In this document: in pieces, positions 6,615-15,341 of the stretch
Layout: every line of letters starts with the position of its first letter
Position numbering within the stretch: position 1 is the first letter of the stretch
Assembly (NCBI GenBank): GCA_022827325.1
Contig: JAJDTE010000040.1
Location: 1-25,738, forward strand
DNA: 25,738 nt
Origin: VYFG01 sp022827325
GTDB taxonomy: Bacteria > Pseudomonadota > Gammaproteobacteria > Arenicellales > Poriferihabitantaceae
Reading direction: 5' to 3'
Translations under genes and position numbers: made by a program
Notes under the pieces: model-generated
Seen by the model: only the letters and a program-made list of their open reading frames with translations
Told to the model about the DNA's origin: nothing
The model's database searches: none

Positions 6615-8089
6615 AGGAACTGCTGACCCGGGCGGAGTACGCCGCCATCGCCGCCGGACTTGACCTGCCCTCCGCACCGTTCATCGACGGCAGGTATCAG
6701 GCAGGCACCGGCCCCGTCATGCCGACCGTGAACCCCGCCACCGGCGAGAGCCTCACCACCGTCGCATCCGCGGGCCCCGAAGACGTCGACCGCGCCGTCC
6801 GGAAGGCACGCGAGGCGTTCGAACAGGGGCACTGGTCACGCCTGCACCCGTCGCAGCGCAAGGACATCCTCATCCGGCTGTGCAAGTACATCACCCGCAA
6901 CCGGCGCGAACTGGCGGTGATGGAAAGTCTCGATTCCGGAAAACCGATCCGGGACTGCGAGACCATCGACATCCCCGAGACGATTCACACGATCAAGTGG
7001 CATGCCGAGGCCGTCGACAAGATCTACGAACAGGCCGGACCAGCGGGAGATGACGCGGTCTCGATCATCGTACGCGAGCCGGTGGGTGTCGTCGCCGCCG
7101 TCCTTCCCTGGAACTTCCCCCTACTCATGCTTGCCTGGAAGATCGGCCCGGCGTTGGCCGCAGGCTGCTCCGTGATCGTCAAGCCCGCGGAGCAGACCCC
7201 GCTCACCACCCTTCGCGTTGCCGAACTGGCGCACACGGCCGGGGTGCCCCGCGGAGTACTGCAGGTGCTCCCGGGCGACGGCCCCACCACCGGGGAACCC
7301 CTGGGCCGGCACATGGACGTGGACATGGTTACGTTCACCGGTTCGACGGAGACCGGGCGCCGCTTCCTCCAATATGCCGCGGACACCAACCTGAAGAAGG
7401 TTGTCCTCGAATGCGGCGGCAAGAACCCTGCGATCGTCCTTGAGGACGCCGAGAACCTCGACCACGTCGCGTCCCACGTCGTCAATGCCGCGTTCTGGAA
7501 CATGGGAGAAAACTGCTCCGCAGCCTCAAGACTGATCGTCCACAATGCGGTCAAGGCGCCCCTGATGGAGCGGATCGAGGCCCGCCTGCGTGACTGGAAG
7601 ACGGGCGACCCGCTCGACCCGGCCAACCACCTCGGCGCCCTGATCGACGAGGCGCATTGCGCCAAGGTGGCCGGCTACCTGCGCGACGGCGACGCCCCGG
7701 AGGGTCTGTTCATCACGCCAAGGGTTTATGACGTCGAAAAGGACGATCCGCTTGCACGGGAAGAAGTGTTCGGGCCGATCCTGGGGGTGATCGGGGTTGC
7801 GTCGACGGAAGAGGCCATTGAAGTCGCCAACGACACCGCCTACGGACTCACGGCCAGTGTCTTCACCGCCAATGCGCGCACGGCGGTCCGGACCGCACGG
7901 GAAATCCGCGCCGGCACGGTCACCGTGAACTGTTACGGGGAGGGAGACATCACCACGCCCTTCGGCGGCTACGGGCAGTCGGGATTCGGCGGACGGGACA
8001 ACGGTGTCCATGCCCATGACCAGTACACCGAGTTCAAGACGATCTGGATCGACCTGACCGACCCCAGGGACGGGGACACTGTCGGGTGA
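6611..8089 (+). CDS. NAD(P)+-dependent aldehyde dehydrogenase, PuuC-like
   Basis: A full-length 492-residue aldehyde dehydrogenase. Catalytic and cofactor residues are present: Asn168 (PWNFP), Lys191 (VKPAEQTP), the GSTETG loop (244-249), Glu267 (LECGGKNP) and the nucleophile Cys302 (GENCSA). The C-terminal block NCYGEGDITTPFGGYGQSG followed by YTEFKTIW closely resembles E. coli PuuC (gamma-glutamyl-gamma-aminobutyraldehyde dehydrogenase), so an omega-amino or amide-bearing aldehyde, or a semialdehyde, is the likely substrate. It overlaps the preceding lyase gene by four bases (ATGA) and the following methyltransferase gene by four bases (GTGA), so all are translated from one transcript. Confidence 0.95.
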   Translation: MKELLTRAEYAAIAAGLDLPSAPFIDGRYQAGTGPVMPTVNPATGESLTTVASAGPEDVDRAVRKAREAFEQGHWSRLHPSQRKDILIRLCKYITRNRRELAVMESLDSGKPIRDCETIDIPETIHTIKWHAEAVDKIYEQAGPAGDDAVSIIVREPVGVVAAVLPWNFPLLMLAWKIGPALAAGCSVIVKPAEQTPLTTLRVAELAHTAGVPRGVLQVLPGDGPTTGEPLGRHMDVDMVTFTGSTETGRRFLQYAADTNLKKVVLECGGKNPAIVLEDAENLDHVASHVVNAAFWNMGENCSAASRLIVHNAVKAPLMERIEARLRDWKTGDPLDPANHLGALIDEAHCAKVAGYLRDGDAPEGLFITPRVYDVEKDDPLAREEVFGPILGVIGVASTEEAIEVANDTAYGLTASVFTANARTAVRTAREIRAGTVTVNCYGEGDITTPFGGYGQSGFGGRDNGVHAHDQYTEFKTIWIDLTDPRDGDTVG

Positions 8090-9633
8090 CCACGCTCGAG
8101 AAACCCGCCCGCCGCGGGCGCGATGCCCGCAAGGCCGTCCGCCAGGTCCGTGATGCCACGATGCTGCCCGCGCTGGAGCGCCGCCTTCCGCTGGTGGAAC
8201 CGATGGACGAGGAGGAAATCCTGCGGATCGATGCCGCCTCGATGGAACTCCTGGAAAACGTCGGGGTCGTCTTCCGCGACCCTGTCGCGCTGGAGGACTG
8301 GCGCGGCGCCGGGGCGAAGGTGGTGGACGAGACCGTTTTCCTCGACCGGGATCTCGTGCGCGAACTGGTCGCCGGCATCCCTGAAAGCTTTACCTACCAC
8401 GCCCGGAATCCCGCGAACAACCTGCCTTTCGGCAGGGACCACTCGATGTTCGTGCCGATGACGGGTGCACCCTACCTGCGGGATCTGGAGGATGTCCGCC
8501 GCAGCCCGACCCTTGATGACCTCGCCGATTTCCACCGGCTGTCGCACATGCTGCCGGCGCTCCATTCCAGCGCCCATCACATCGTCGAGCCCTGTGACCA
8601 TCCGATCAGCCACCGCCACCTGCGGATCACCTATTCCTCGATCAAGCACTCCGACAAGACGTTCATGGGCATGACGACAAGCCCGAAAAACGCCGAGGAC
8701 GTGATGGAGATGTGCGCGCTACTGTTCGGGGCAGAGTTCATGGAGACGCATCCGGTCGTGACCGGCAACTGCAACGGCAACTCGCCGCTCGTATGGGACG
8801 AGATCATGCTCGGCGCGATGCGGGCCTTCTGCCGCCGCAACCAGCCCGTTCTTTGTTCACCATTCGTCCTCGGCGGCGCCAATACGCCGGCCTCGGTGGC
8901 ACCGGCCGTCGCGCAGCTCAATGCCGAGGCCCTCTCGGCGCTGGCCTATACCCAGGTGGTGCGGCGCGGATGTCCCGCAATCTACGGCCATTACCTGTCG
9001 ACCGTGTCGATGAAGTCGGGAGCGCCGATGGCCGGCACCCCCGAAATCAGCCTGATGAACTTCATGATCGGCCAGATGGCCCGGTTCTACGGTGTGCCCT
9101 GGCGCACATCCGGGGCCCTCGGCGGCGCCAAGCTCCTGGACGCGCAGGCAGGCTACGAGAGCGCCACCACGCTGCAGGCCACCCTCTTCGCCGGGGCGAA
9201 CTACATCTGGCATTCTGCCGGCTGGAACGAGGCCGGCATGCACTGCTCGATGGCCAAGTTTGTCGTTGACGCCGAGCAATGCGCCATGGCCTACCGCATG
9301 GCCGAAGGCATCCGCTGGGACGATTTCGGCGAAGGGCTCGCTGCGATTGCCGACATCGGCCCCGGGGGGCACTACCTGGGGCATGCCCACACGCTGGAGA
9401 ATTTCCAGCGCGCCTTCTTCATGCCGGAACTCTTCGACAACAACTCCATCGAGCAGTGGCAGGCCGAGGGCTCCGTCGCCACCACCGAACGTGCCCTACG
9501 CCATGCCCGGGAACTGCTCGCCGGCTACGAGGAACCCGGGCTGGACGACGGCGTGGACGAGGCACTGAAGGACTTCATCGCCAGGCGGGAACGAGAAGTT
9601 CCCGCGGCCGATGCCCTGAACCAGACCCACTGA
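8086..9633 (+). CDS. MttB-family (trimethylamine methyltransferase-like) protein, non-pyrrolysine
   Basis: This 515-residue protein belongs to the MttB superfamily of corrinoid-dependent methyltransferases, which remove methyl groups from trimethylamine or, in non-pyrrolysine members, from quaternary amines such as glycine betaine, proline betaine and carnitine. Family features include the N-terminal LVEPMDEEEILRIDAAS...LLENVGV segment, GNCNGNSPL in the middle, and the C-terminal GGAKLLDAQAGYE and KFVVDAEQC blocks. There is no in-frame amber codon, so no pyrrolysine. The GTG start overlaps the upstream stop (GTGA). No corrinoid protein (MttC-like) or reactivase is visible in the window, so the methyl acceptor is unknown. 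The next gene begins four bases downstream. Confidence 0.88.
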   Translation: MTTLEKPARRGRDARKAVRQVRDATMLPALERRLPLVEPMDEEEILRIDAASMELLENVGVVFRDPVALEDWRGAGAKVVDETVFLDRDLVRELVAGIPESFTYHARNPANNLPFGRDHSMFVPMTGAPYLRDLEDVRRSPTLDDLADFHRLSHMLPALHSSAHHIVEPCDHPISHRHLRITYSSIKHSDKTFMGMTTSPKNAEDVMEMCALLFGAEFMETHPVVTGNCNGNSPLVWDEIMLGAMRAFCRRNQPVLCSPFVLGGANTPASVAPAVAQLNAEALSALAYTQVVRRGCPAIYGHYLSTVSMKSGAPMAGTPEISLMNFMIGQMARFYGVPWRTSGALGGAKLLDAQAGYESATTLQATLFAGANYIWHSAGWNEAGMHCSMAKFVVDAEQCAMAYRMAEGIRWDDFGEGLAAIADIGPGGHYLGHAHTLENFQRAFFMPELFDNNSIEQWQAEGSVATTERALRHARELLAGYEEPGLDDGVDEALKDFIARREREVPAADALNQTH

Positions 9634-9637
9634 AGCA

Positions 9638-10987
9638 ATGGTCCGCATGGCCGGTATCACTGTAAGGCGCCTGCCCAGGGACCCGGGACCCGCCGGGTGG
9701 AACCGCCTGCTGCCGGAACCGGAGCCGGCCACGCCGCTGGAAGGCGCACAGACTACCGACTGGCTGGTGATCGGCGCCGGCTTCGCCGGGCTCGCGGCAG
9801 CCCAGCGACTCTCTCAGGTCTGTCCTGGCGACCGTATCACCGTGCTCGACGCGACGCGGGTGGCCGATGGCCCGGCGGGGCGAAACTCCGGCTTCATGAT
9901 CGACCTGCCCCACGACCTGGCATCCGGCGATTACGGTGGCTCCCTCGATTCGGATATCGCACAAACCGGGGACAACCGCATCGCCATCGACTTCGCGCGC
10001 GAAATGGCGGAGGAATTCAGCCTGCCCGACGAGTCGTTCACTGTTTCCGGCAAGATCAACGCCTCGGCCACGGAAAAGGGTGACCGGCTCAACCGGGACT
10101 ATGCCGCGCACCTGGCACCCATGGGGGAGCGCTTCGAAATGCTCGATGCCGCTCAGATGCGGGAACTCACCGGCATCGACTACTACCGGGGCGGTCTCCG
10201 CACCCTGGGAACGGCCATGATCCAGCCTGCCCGGTTCGTTCGGGGCATTGCCAGGGGCCTGTGTGCGAAAGGGGTCAAGCTCCACGAACAAAGCCCGGTG
10301 ACACGCCTGGAGCGCCGGGGAGACTGGGTGGCCACGACCCCGGCGGGCAGGATGACAGCACCGCACGTGATCCTTGCCGTGAACGGCCACCTCAACAGTT
10401 TCGGTTTTGCCGCCGGCAGGCTCATGCACATCTTTACCTATGCCTCCATGACCCGCACCCTTGCACCGGACGAAGTGCGCCGGCTTGGCGGCCAGGCCGC
10501 CTGGGGTGTCACGCCGGCGGATCCGATGGGCACGACGGTCCGGCGGATATCGGGAACCGGGGGGGATCGCATCGTGGTGCGCAACCGGTTCACCTTCGAC
10601 CCGTCCATGGAGGTGGACAAGGCGCGCATTGCGAGGGTCGCCAGGGATCATGACCGGGCATTCCGGGCACGCTTCCCGATGCTGGACGGGGTTCAGATGG
10701 AGTATCGATGGGGGGGACGCCTCTGTCTCAGCCTCAACAACGTCCAGGTCGTTCGTGAGCTGGACCGGGGCCTCTTCTCGGCATGCTGCCAGAATGGGCT
10801 TGGCACCACGAAGGGAACCCTGGCCGGAATGCTTTGCGCCGATCTGGCAACGGACCGTCCGTCGCCGGCCCTCGACCGGATGCTCGCCTCGGACGCCCCC
10901 CGGCGCCTGCCCCCGGCGCCGTTGGCACGGATCGGGGCCAACCTGCGCCTGAGATGGGCAGAAACCCGGGCGGGGGAAGAGCTGTAG
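9638..10987 (+). CDS. FAD-dependent amine oxidoreductase (DAO family, PuuB-like)
   Basis: A 449-residue flavoprotein with an N-terminal Rossmann motif (GAGFAG, 46-51), an acidic residue ending beta-2 (Asp71 in VLDATR) and the PAGRNSG motif (79-85) typical of the D-amino-acid oxidase/sarcosine oxidase/PuuB group. A C-terminal FAD-contact segment reads CCQNGLGTTKGTLAGMLCADL (about 382-402). Such enzymes oxidise secondary or primary amines to imines or aldehydes, passing electrons to O2 or a quinone. Next to a PuuC-like dehydrogenase, it probably makes that enzyme's aldehyde or imine substrate, possibly after demethylation by the MttB-like protein. The start is either the ATG at 9638 or the one at 9647; neither has a strong ribosome-binding site. 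Confidence 0.88.
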   Translation: MVRMAGITVRRLPRDPGPAGWNRLLPEPEPATPLEGAQTTDWLVIGAGFAGLAAAQRLSQVCPGDRITVLDATRVADGPAGRNSGFMIDLPHDLASGDYGGSLDSDIAQTGDNRIAIDFAREMAEEFSLPDESFTVSGKINASATEKGDRLNRDYAAHLAPMGERFEMLDAAQMRELTGIDYYRGGLRTLGTAMIQPARFVRGIARGLCAKGVKLHEQSPVTRLERRGDWVATTPAGRMTAPHVILAVNGHLNSFGFAAGRLMHIFTYASMTRTLAPDEVRRLGGQAAWGVTPADPMGTTVRRISGTGGDRIVVRNRFTFDPSMEVDKARIARVARDHDRAFRARFPMLDGVQMEYRWGGRLCLSLNNVQVVRELDRGLFSACCQNGLGTTKGTLAGMLCADLATDRPSPALDRMLASDAPRRLPPAPLARIGANLRLRWAETRAGEEL

Positions 10988-10997
10988 CCGCACTGCG

Positions 10998-11019
10998 CCC
11001 TCCGGCAAGGATTGGAGGG
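10998..11019 (+). terminator. Hairpin after the amine-oxidoreductase gene
   Basis: CCCTCC (10998-11003) and GGAGGG (11014-11019) form a 6-bp stem eleven bases after the oxidoreductase stop. There is no T-run, so termination would be partial at best, and read-through into the TonB-dependent receptor 187 bp downstream is possible. Confidence 0.35.
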
Positions 11020-11173
11020 TCCGTATTCGGCATCCGGGTCCCGGTGCCACACCGCAATGCGGTTCATCCATCGAAAGGAGCATTGCTGCACGAACCTGTA
11101 TTGCGCCCTTTTTTGATTCCGTGAGACAGCGTAACATTCGGTCATCCTGAAACGATCCGGAGTGGAGTTCTGA

Positions 11174-13648
11174 ATGAAAAGCTTCCTGACATCCCTGGTC
11201 TCGCTTTCCCTTTTCGCCGGACTGGGATTGCTTCCGGTTCAGGCTGGTCCGCTCGCACCGGGCACGCGCGTCATCGCGGACCGGGACCGGGACTTTCTGG
11301 AATGGTCCGGCGCCCAGACCCTGGAGGAACTGCTGGATACCGGTATCGTCCGCTACTTCTTTACCGGGGGGCAACCGCTGCCGGTCCTGGTCAACGGCCG
11401 GCCCTACTCCACAACCGCCGGCGACCTGGATACCTTGCCGCTCTCGGCCATCGAACGCGTCGAGCTGCTGGGCGGAGACAGCCTGGGTACACTCGGCGGC
11501 AGTGCGGTACGCGGCGCGATCAATATCGTGCTCAGGAAGGACCTGGACGGCATCGAGACACGGGTGCTCACCCGCCTGCCGAGCCGCGATGGCGGTGACG
11601 GCACGCAGGGCAGCGCCTTCTGGGGCGGAGACTTCGGCCAGGGACACATGACGATTGGTGTGGATGTCCTCAGGCGCCAGGAAATCCCCGCGCGGAGCCG
11701 GGAATTCAGCAGCTCTTCCTGGCGAGAAGGCGGCGCATTCAACGAAGCGAAGAATGTCAGCATCAGCGGCAACACCGTGTGGGTGGAGCAGCTGGACGAG
11801 GACGGAGAGTTCACTGGCGCAAGGTCGGTCGCGCTGGGCGAGTGTGACCCGGCGAAGGGCTATTCCGGCCCGCTCAGAAATCCACCCGGCATCCGCAATG
11901 ACGATGTGGGGTGCGGTTACGCCTACGGCAATATCATGTGGAACACCAGCCGTCTTGACCAGCGGACCGCGATCCTGAACCTGGACCATCCGCTCGGCGA
12001 AGGAGCGGAATTTCACATCGACGCGAACCTCGGGCAGGGCGAGTCGGCCTTCCGCTACGCACCGTCGGCCGACTCATTCAGCTTCACCCCCACCCTGGAG
12101 GTGATTAGCGCGGTCAACGATGCAGCCGGCTCCACCATCGCGGACGCCAATGACGACTTCGCCGTCGGACACCGCTTTGTCGGTCATGGGAATCGCGACT
12201 GGCTGACGAAATATGATGAATACGACATTTCCGTTGGTGTCAAGGGACGGCTGGCGGAGGGTCTCGGCTACGACGCGCGCATGGACGCCAACTGGTTAGA
12301 CGGTTCCCAGACCGGCGACACGTTCGTGCATGCCAACAGGATACGGGAAGAAATCGCGGCGGGTCATTACGACCTGGCGGACCCGTTTTCGACCGCCCCG
12401 GAACATCTTCAGGCGATCAGCAACAGCAGCTTGCACCAGGAGATCGATTTCGGCTGGGACTACCTGGGAGCCCGGCTGGCGCTGGAGGGAAACGCATTGC
12501 CGATCGGCGACCGCAACGCGGCATGGACCGCGGGCCTCGATGCGGGAAGAACGCAGGCGCATTCACTCCTTCGCTTTCGTGACAACGGCGGCATGACTCA
12601 CGATGTGACGCAGGTGCTAGGCGCCGGCGGTGTCAGCTATGCCGGGGAGAGAGAGACCGTCGGGGCGTTTACGGAAGTGCAGTTCCCGCTGACCGAGACC
12701 CTGGATGTCAGGGTCGCGGGACGCGGCGACGAGTTCGACGATGTGGGCGGGCTGGGAGCCTGGAGCCTTGGGACCGAGTACCGGCTGTCCGACTCCGTCG
12801 CGCTGCGGAGCTCCTGGAGCACGGGACAGAGGCCGCCTTCAATGAAGGACCTGCACAGCACCGAAGACCAGGACCACCCCTACATCGAGTGCGACCCCGG
12901 CAGCCCGCCCCAACCCTGCGCACAGCCCAACCCCCGGCAGGTGACACGCTACACCCTGGGCAACCCGGAACTCGATCCCTCGGACACCGAGCGGTTTGCC
13001 GTCGGCGCTGAATTCCGCGATTCGGCAAAGTACCTCAGTGTGGAATGGTATCGGCTGTCGCGCACCGGCCTGGTGGGACAGAACACCGCCGACTGGGCCA
13101 TGGAGAACTTCAGCGAGTGCGCGGTCGGCGACACGGTGAACTGCATCGAGCGCACCGGTGGCGACATCACGATTTACGACAGCTATGCAAACATCATGGA
13201 GGACGGGCTATCGGGCGTTACCACCCGCTTCGGCAGGGGCTTTGAGACGGCCTGGGGCGATGCCAGGATCAGCGGCGCATGGCGGCATGTGACCGACACA
13301 GACCTGCGTATCGCCGACAACAGGGTACAATATCCCATCTCCAGGAATATGGCCCGCGTCAGATTCGCGGCCCGGCGCGGCAACGTGCACGCCATCTGGA
13401 CCGTGAACTACCGGGCCGGATTCAACAACCTGCGGGGCACGGGAGTGTTCGAATCCTGGACAGGCCACGACGTCGCGCTGGACTGGAAGAAACCCCTGGG
13501 GCTGGAAGGCGCACGGGTTGCGATCGGCGTGTTCAACCTCACAGATGCCAGTCTCACGGTGGACACCTCCAATCCCAACAGTACGGACGGTCCCACCGCG
13601 GCCGGCTGGGGCCGCACTTTCTTCCTGGCATTCAACATGCGGTTCTGA
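11174..13648 (+). CDS. TonB-dependent outer-membrane receptor with a short plug
   Basis: An 824-residue receptor with a signal peptide cleaved probably after Ala24 (PVQA-G), then a plug and a long beta-barrel ending in aromatic Phe (FFLAFNMRF). Plug landmarks are QTLEELLDTG, PVLVNGRPY and the conserved IERVELLGGDSLGTLGGSAVRGAINIVLRK-type segment (about 93-122). The plug is compressed: the region between the LEELL helix and the NGRPY strand is short, and I see no convincing TonB box after the signal peptide. Plug and barrel extracellular loops contain Cys pairs (for example ECDP...QPCAQ). A Shine-Dalgarno-like GGAG precedes the ATG. Lying 187 bp after the amine operon in the same orientation, it may import that pathway's substrate. 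Confidence 0.92.
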   Translation: MKSFLTSLVSLSLFAGLGLLPVQAGPLAPGTRVIADRDRDFLEWSGAQTLEELLDTGIVRYFFTGGQPLPVLVNGRPYSTTAGDLDTLPLSAIERVELLGGDSLGTLGGSAVRGAINIVLRKDLDGIETRVLTRLPSRDGGDGTQGSAFWGGDFGQGHMTIGVDVLRRQEIPARSREFSSSSWREGGAFNEAKNVSISGNTVWVEQLDEDGEFTGARSVALGECDPAKGYSGPLRNPPGIRNDDVGCGYAYGNIMWNTSRLDQRTAILNLDHPLGEGAEFHIDANLGQGESAFRYAPSADSFSFTPTLEVISAVNDAAGSTIADANDDFAVGHRFVGHGNRDWLTKYDEYDISVGVKGRLAEGLGYDARMDANWLDGSQTGDTFVHANRIREEIAAGHYDLADPFSTAPEHLQAISNSSLHQEIDFGWDYLGARLALEGNALPIGDRNAAWTAGLDAGRTQAHSLLRFRDNGGMTHDVTQVLGAGGVSYAGERETVGAFTEVQFPLTETLDVRVAGRGDEFDDVGGLGAWSLGTEYRLSDSVALRSSWSTGQRPPSMKDLHSTEDQDHPYIECDPGSPPQPCAQPNPRQVTRYTLGNPELDPSDTERFAVGAEFRDSAKYLSVEWYRLSRTGLVGQNTADWAMENFSECAVGDTVNCIERTGGDITIYDSYANIMEDGLSGVTTRFGRGFETAWGDARISGAWRHVTDTDLRIADNRVQYPISRNMARVRFAARRGNVHAIWTVNYRAGFNNLRGTGVFESWTGHDVALDWKKPLGLEGARVAIGVFNLTDASLTVDTSNPNSTDGPTAAGWGRTFFLAFNMRF

Positions 13649-13831
13649 GAGAGTCCCGGCGATGCGTTCTTCACGCTTGATGGAGTACCGGGCCGATTTC
13701 CCCGCCAGTATGCGATCCGGCGCCTCGTCGGTATGTCCTGCGCACAACCGCCCTGCCCTGACCGGATAGAGAGTTCCCGGATGTCTCCGGCATGGGCGCT
13801 GCTTGAAGCCGGGGAAAGGAGTGTTACCTCA

Positions 13832-14171
13832 CCATCTGGGTCACAGGTGATACCGCAGGGCCAGTATCCAGTCCTCGCTGGTGTTGTCCCCCTCCACGTT
13901 CTTGAAACTGAGGTTGGTTCCCAGGTTCTCGGTAACCCGGCGTTCCAGCGTGATGAACAACATGGATGAATCGAATTCCCCGACCGAGAATTTCGCCACG
14001 AAGCCGTCGAGTTCCCAACCGGGCCAGGGCAGGGTCCGTATGCCCACTTCAAGGTAATGGCCGTCATCCGCCACGCCCGTGGGCGGGATGGGGTGGGGGA
14101 AGCCGGGGGCGGCGGTGCGGATCGTCGTAACCGAGTTGATGTGGCCCGTGCGGTACTGCATCGTCTTGCCC
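13832..14171 (-). pseudogene. 3' fragment of the outer-membrane barrel gene (direct copy of 15806-16145)
   Basis: This segment aligns without gaps to 15806-16145 with about 11 mismatches in 340 bases (offset 1974). On the minus strand it still encodes the last 106 or so residues of the barrel protein, from MQYRTGH to LALRYHL, with a few substitutions (for example Ile to Thr in NLGTNLS). Homology stops at 14171. Upstream the frame meets a TAA at 14186-14188, so there is no signal peptide and no normal start. It is a truncated, presumably non-functional copy. With the complete gene it brackets the sterol-methyltransferase-like gene. Confidence 0.9.
13832..14171. repeat. Direct repeat, copy 1 (340 bp)
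   Basis: Copy 1 of a 340-bp direct repeat; copy 2 is at 15806-16145. They are about 97 % identical by eye, in the same orientation, with a repeat-to-repeat distance of 1974 bp. Homologous recombination between them would delete the methyltransferase gene as one unit. Confidence 0.92.
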
Positions 14172-14288
14172 TTGGCTCCGGGGCCTTATTCGATCCGAAA
14201 TCGCCAGGTTTACATACCCCGTGTAACTGACCGCACGCCCGGCGTTTCGTCCGGCTGTAAGCAAATACTCCAAATTCCATACTTGTGG

Positions 14289-15341
14289 TCAAAACGGTTT
14301 CCGCGCCTTGTGATAGAACATGGGCGTGAAGATTCCAAGGCGCCCTGCCGCCACGAGACTGTCCGCCGCGATGTTGAGTATCTCCTGTATCTCACGCGAT
14401 CCCCTGGGTACGGCGCGCAGGGTCTCCAGAACGCGCAGGGCAGCCGTGGTGATCCTGCGGCCGGGAGCGGTTCTCGGCAAACTTCTCAATGAAAGGTCCC
14501 TGGCTTCCAGCGGCCGATGCCACGGCCTTTCCGGATCGGCCTCCGGGGCGCGGTCCCATGTCTCGAGCACCTCGAAACCGGCATCTTTCAGGCCGTCGGT
14601 CACGTCTCCGAACGAGGCGATCTGCGGAAGGGCATTGCCGTATTCGATCCGCCGCTTGAGTTCCAGGTGTTCGGGATTGCCGCAATCGTAGGAGGGGGTC
14701 ATGCACCAGTCGTATCCGGCGAAGTACGCCCCCGGCCGCAGGATCCGGAATATCTCGGCATAGACTGCCTTCTTGTCCGGCGCATGGGCGATGGCCTCGA
14801 TGTGGTAAGCCGCATCGAAGCTCCCGTCCCCGGCGGGTATGTCCATGAAGTCGCCGGGCATGACGCTGCACAGGTGCTCAAGGCTGGCCTTGCGGTGGTA
14901 CGTGCGGCACTTTTCCACCTGGTACTCGCTGATGTTGAGACCGACGATCGAGGACTGGAATCTCCTCGCGATCGCGTGCTGGGGCCCGCCTACGCCGCAA
15001 CCGACATCCAGCACCCTCATGCCCGGCTTCAGGCCGAGGGCTTCCCCAAGAAAATACTGGTGACCTGCAAGGGATTCCTCGAAGGACTCGCCTTCCTTTC
15101 CCGGTGCGAAGTGAAACGACCGGCCCCATCCGAATTCGTAGAAATCGGTGATCAGATCGTAAAACGCCCTGACCATGCAGGCGTACTCTTCACTGCCCCG
15201 TTCCTGGCTGTTGCGGTATCTTGAAACCGCCCGGGACGTGTCTTCCGAACGAAACGCCCGGGAGATCGGATTGTGGAAGTCTGCCGTCATGAAGTTTTCT
15301 GCCAGGCCTGGAGGACGTAAGCCTGGTTTGCACTCCTGCAT
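14289..15341 (-). CDS. Sterol 24-C-methyltransferase-like (Erg6/SMT family) SAM-dependent methyltransferase
   Basis: This 350-residue protein follows eukaryotic Erg6 almost throughout. The sterol-binding region I is YDLITDFYEFGWGRSFHFA (61-79), followed by GESFEESLAGHQYFL, the SAM motif LDVGCGVGGP (111-120), GDFMDIP, the HIEAIAHAPDKKAVYAEIF block (region III), YDWCMTPSYD, and a C-terminal SMT domain ending GIFTPMFYHKARKPF, much like the fungal LFTPM...ARKP ending. Expected activity: methyl transfer from SAM to the C-24 double bond of a sterol side chain, or to a related isoprenoid. Such genes are uncommon in bacteria, and no other sterol-pathway gene is recognisable here apart from an unassigned P450. 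It is flanked by direct repeats. Met18 (15290) is an alternative start; neither start has a clear ribosome-binding site. Confidence 0.85.
   Translation of the reverse strand: MQECKPGLRPPGLAENFMTADFHNPISRAFRSEDTSRAVSRYRNSQERGSEEYACMVRAFYDLITDFYEFGWGRSFHFAPGKEGESFEESLAGHQYFLGEALGLKPGMRVLDVGCGVGGPQHAIARRFQSSIVGLNISEYQVEKCRTYHRKASLEHLCSVMPGDFMDIPAGDGSFDAAYHIEAIAHAPDKKAVYAEIFRILRPGAYFAGYDWCMTPSYDCGNPEHLELKRRIEYGNALPQIASFGDVTDGLKDAGFEVLETWDRAPEADPERPWHRPLEARDLSLRSLPRTAPGRRITTAALRVLETLRAVPRGSREIQEILNIAADSLVAAGRLGIFTPMFYHKARKPF

Noticed and set aside
9575..12016. 813-codon minus-strand frame
   Set aside because: It spans the antisense of two well-supported genes (flavin oxidoreductase and TonB-dependent receptor) and shows no family motif.
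13408..14292. 294-codon minus-strand frame overlapping the receptor end and the barrel fragment
   Set aside because: It runs in a different frame from the recognisable barrel fragment and antisense to the receptor end; the composition is shadow-like.
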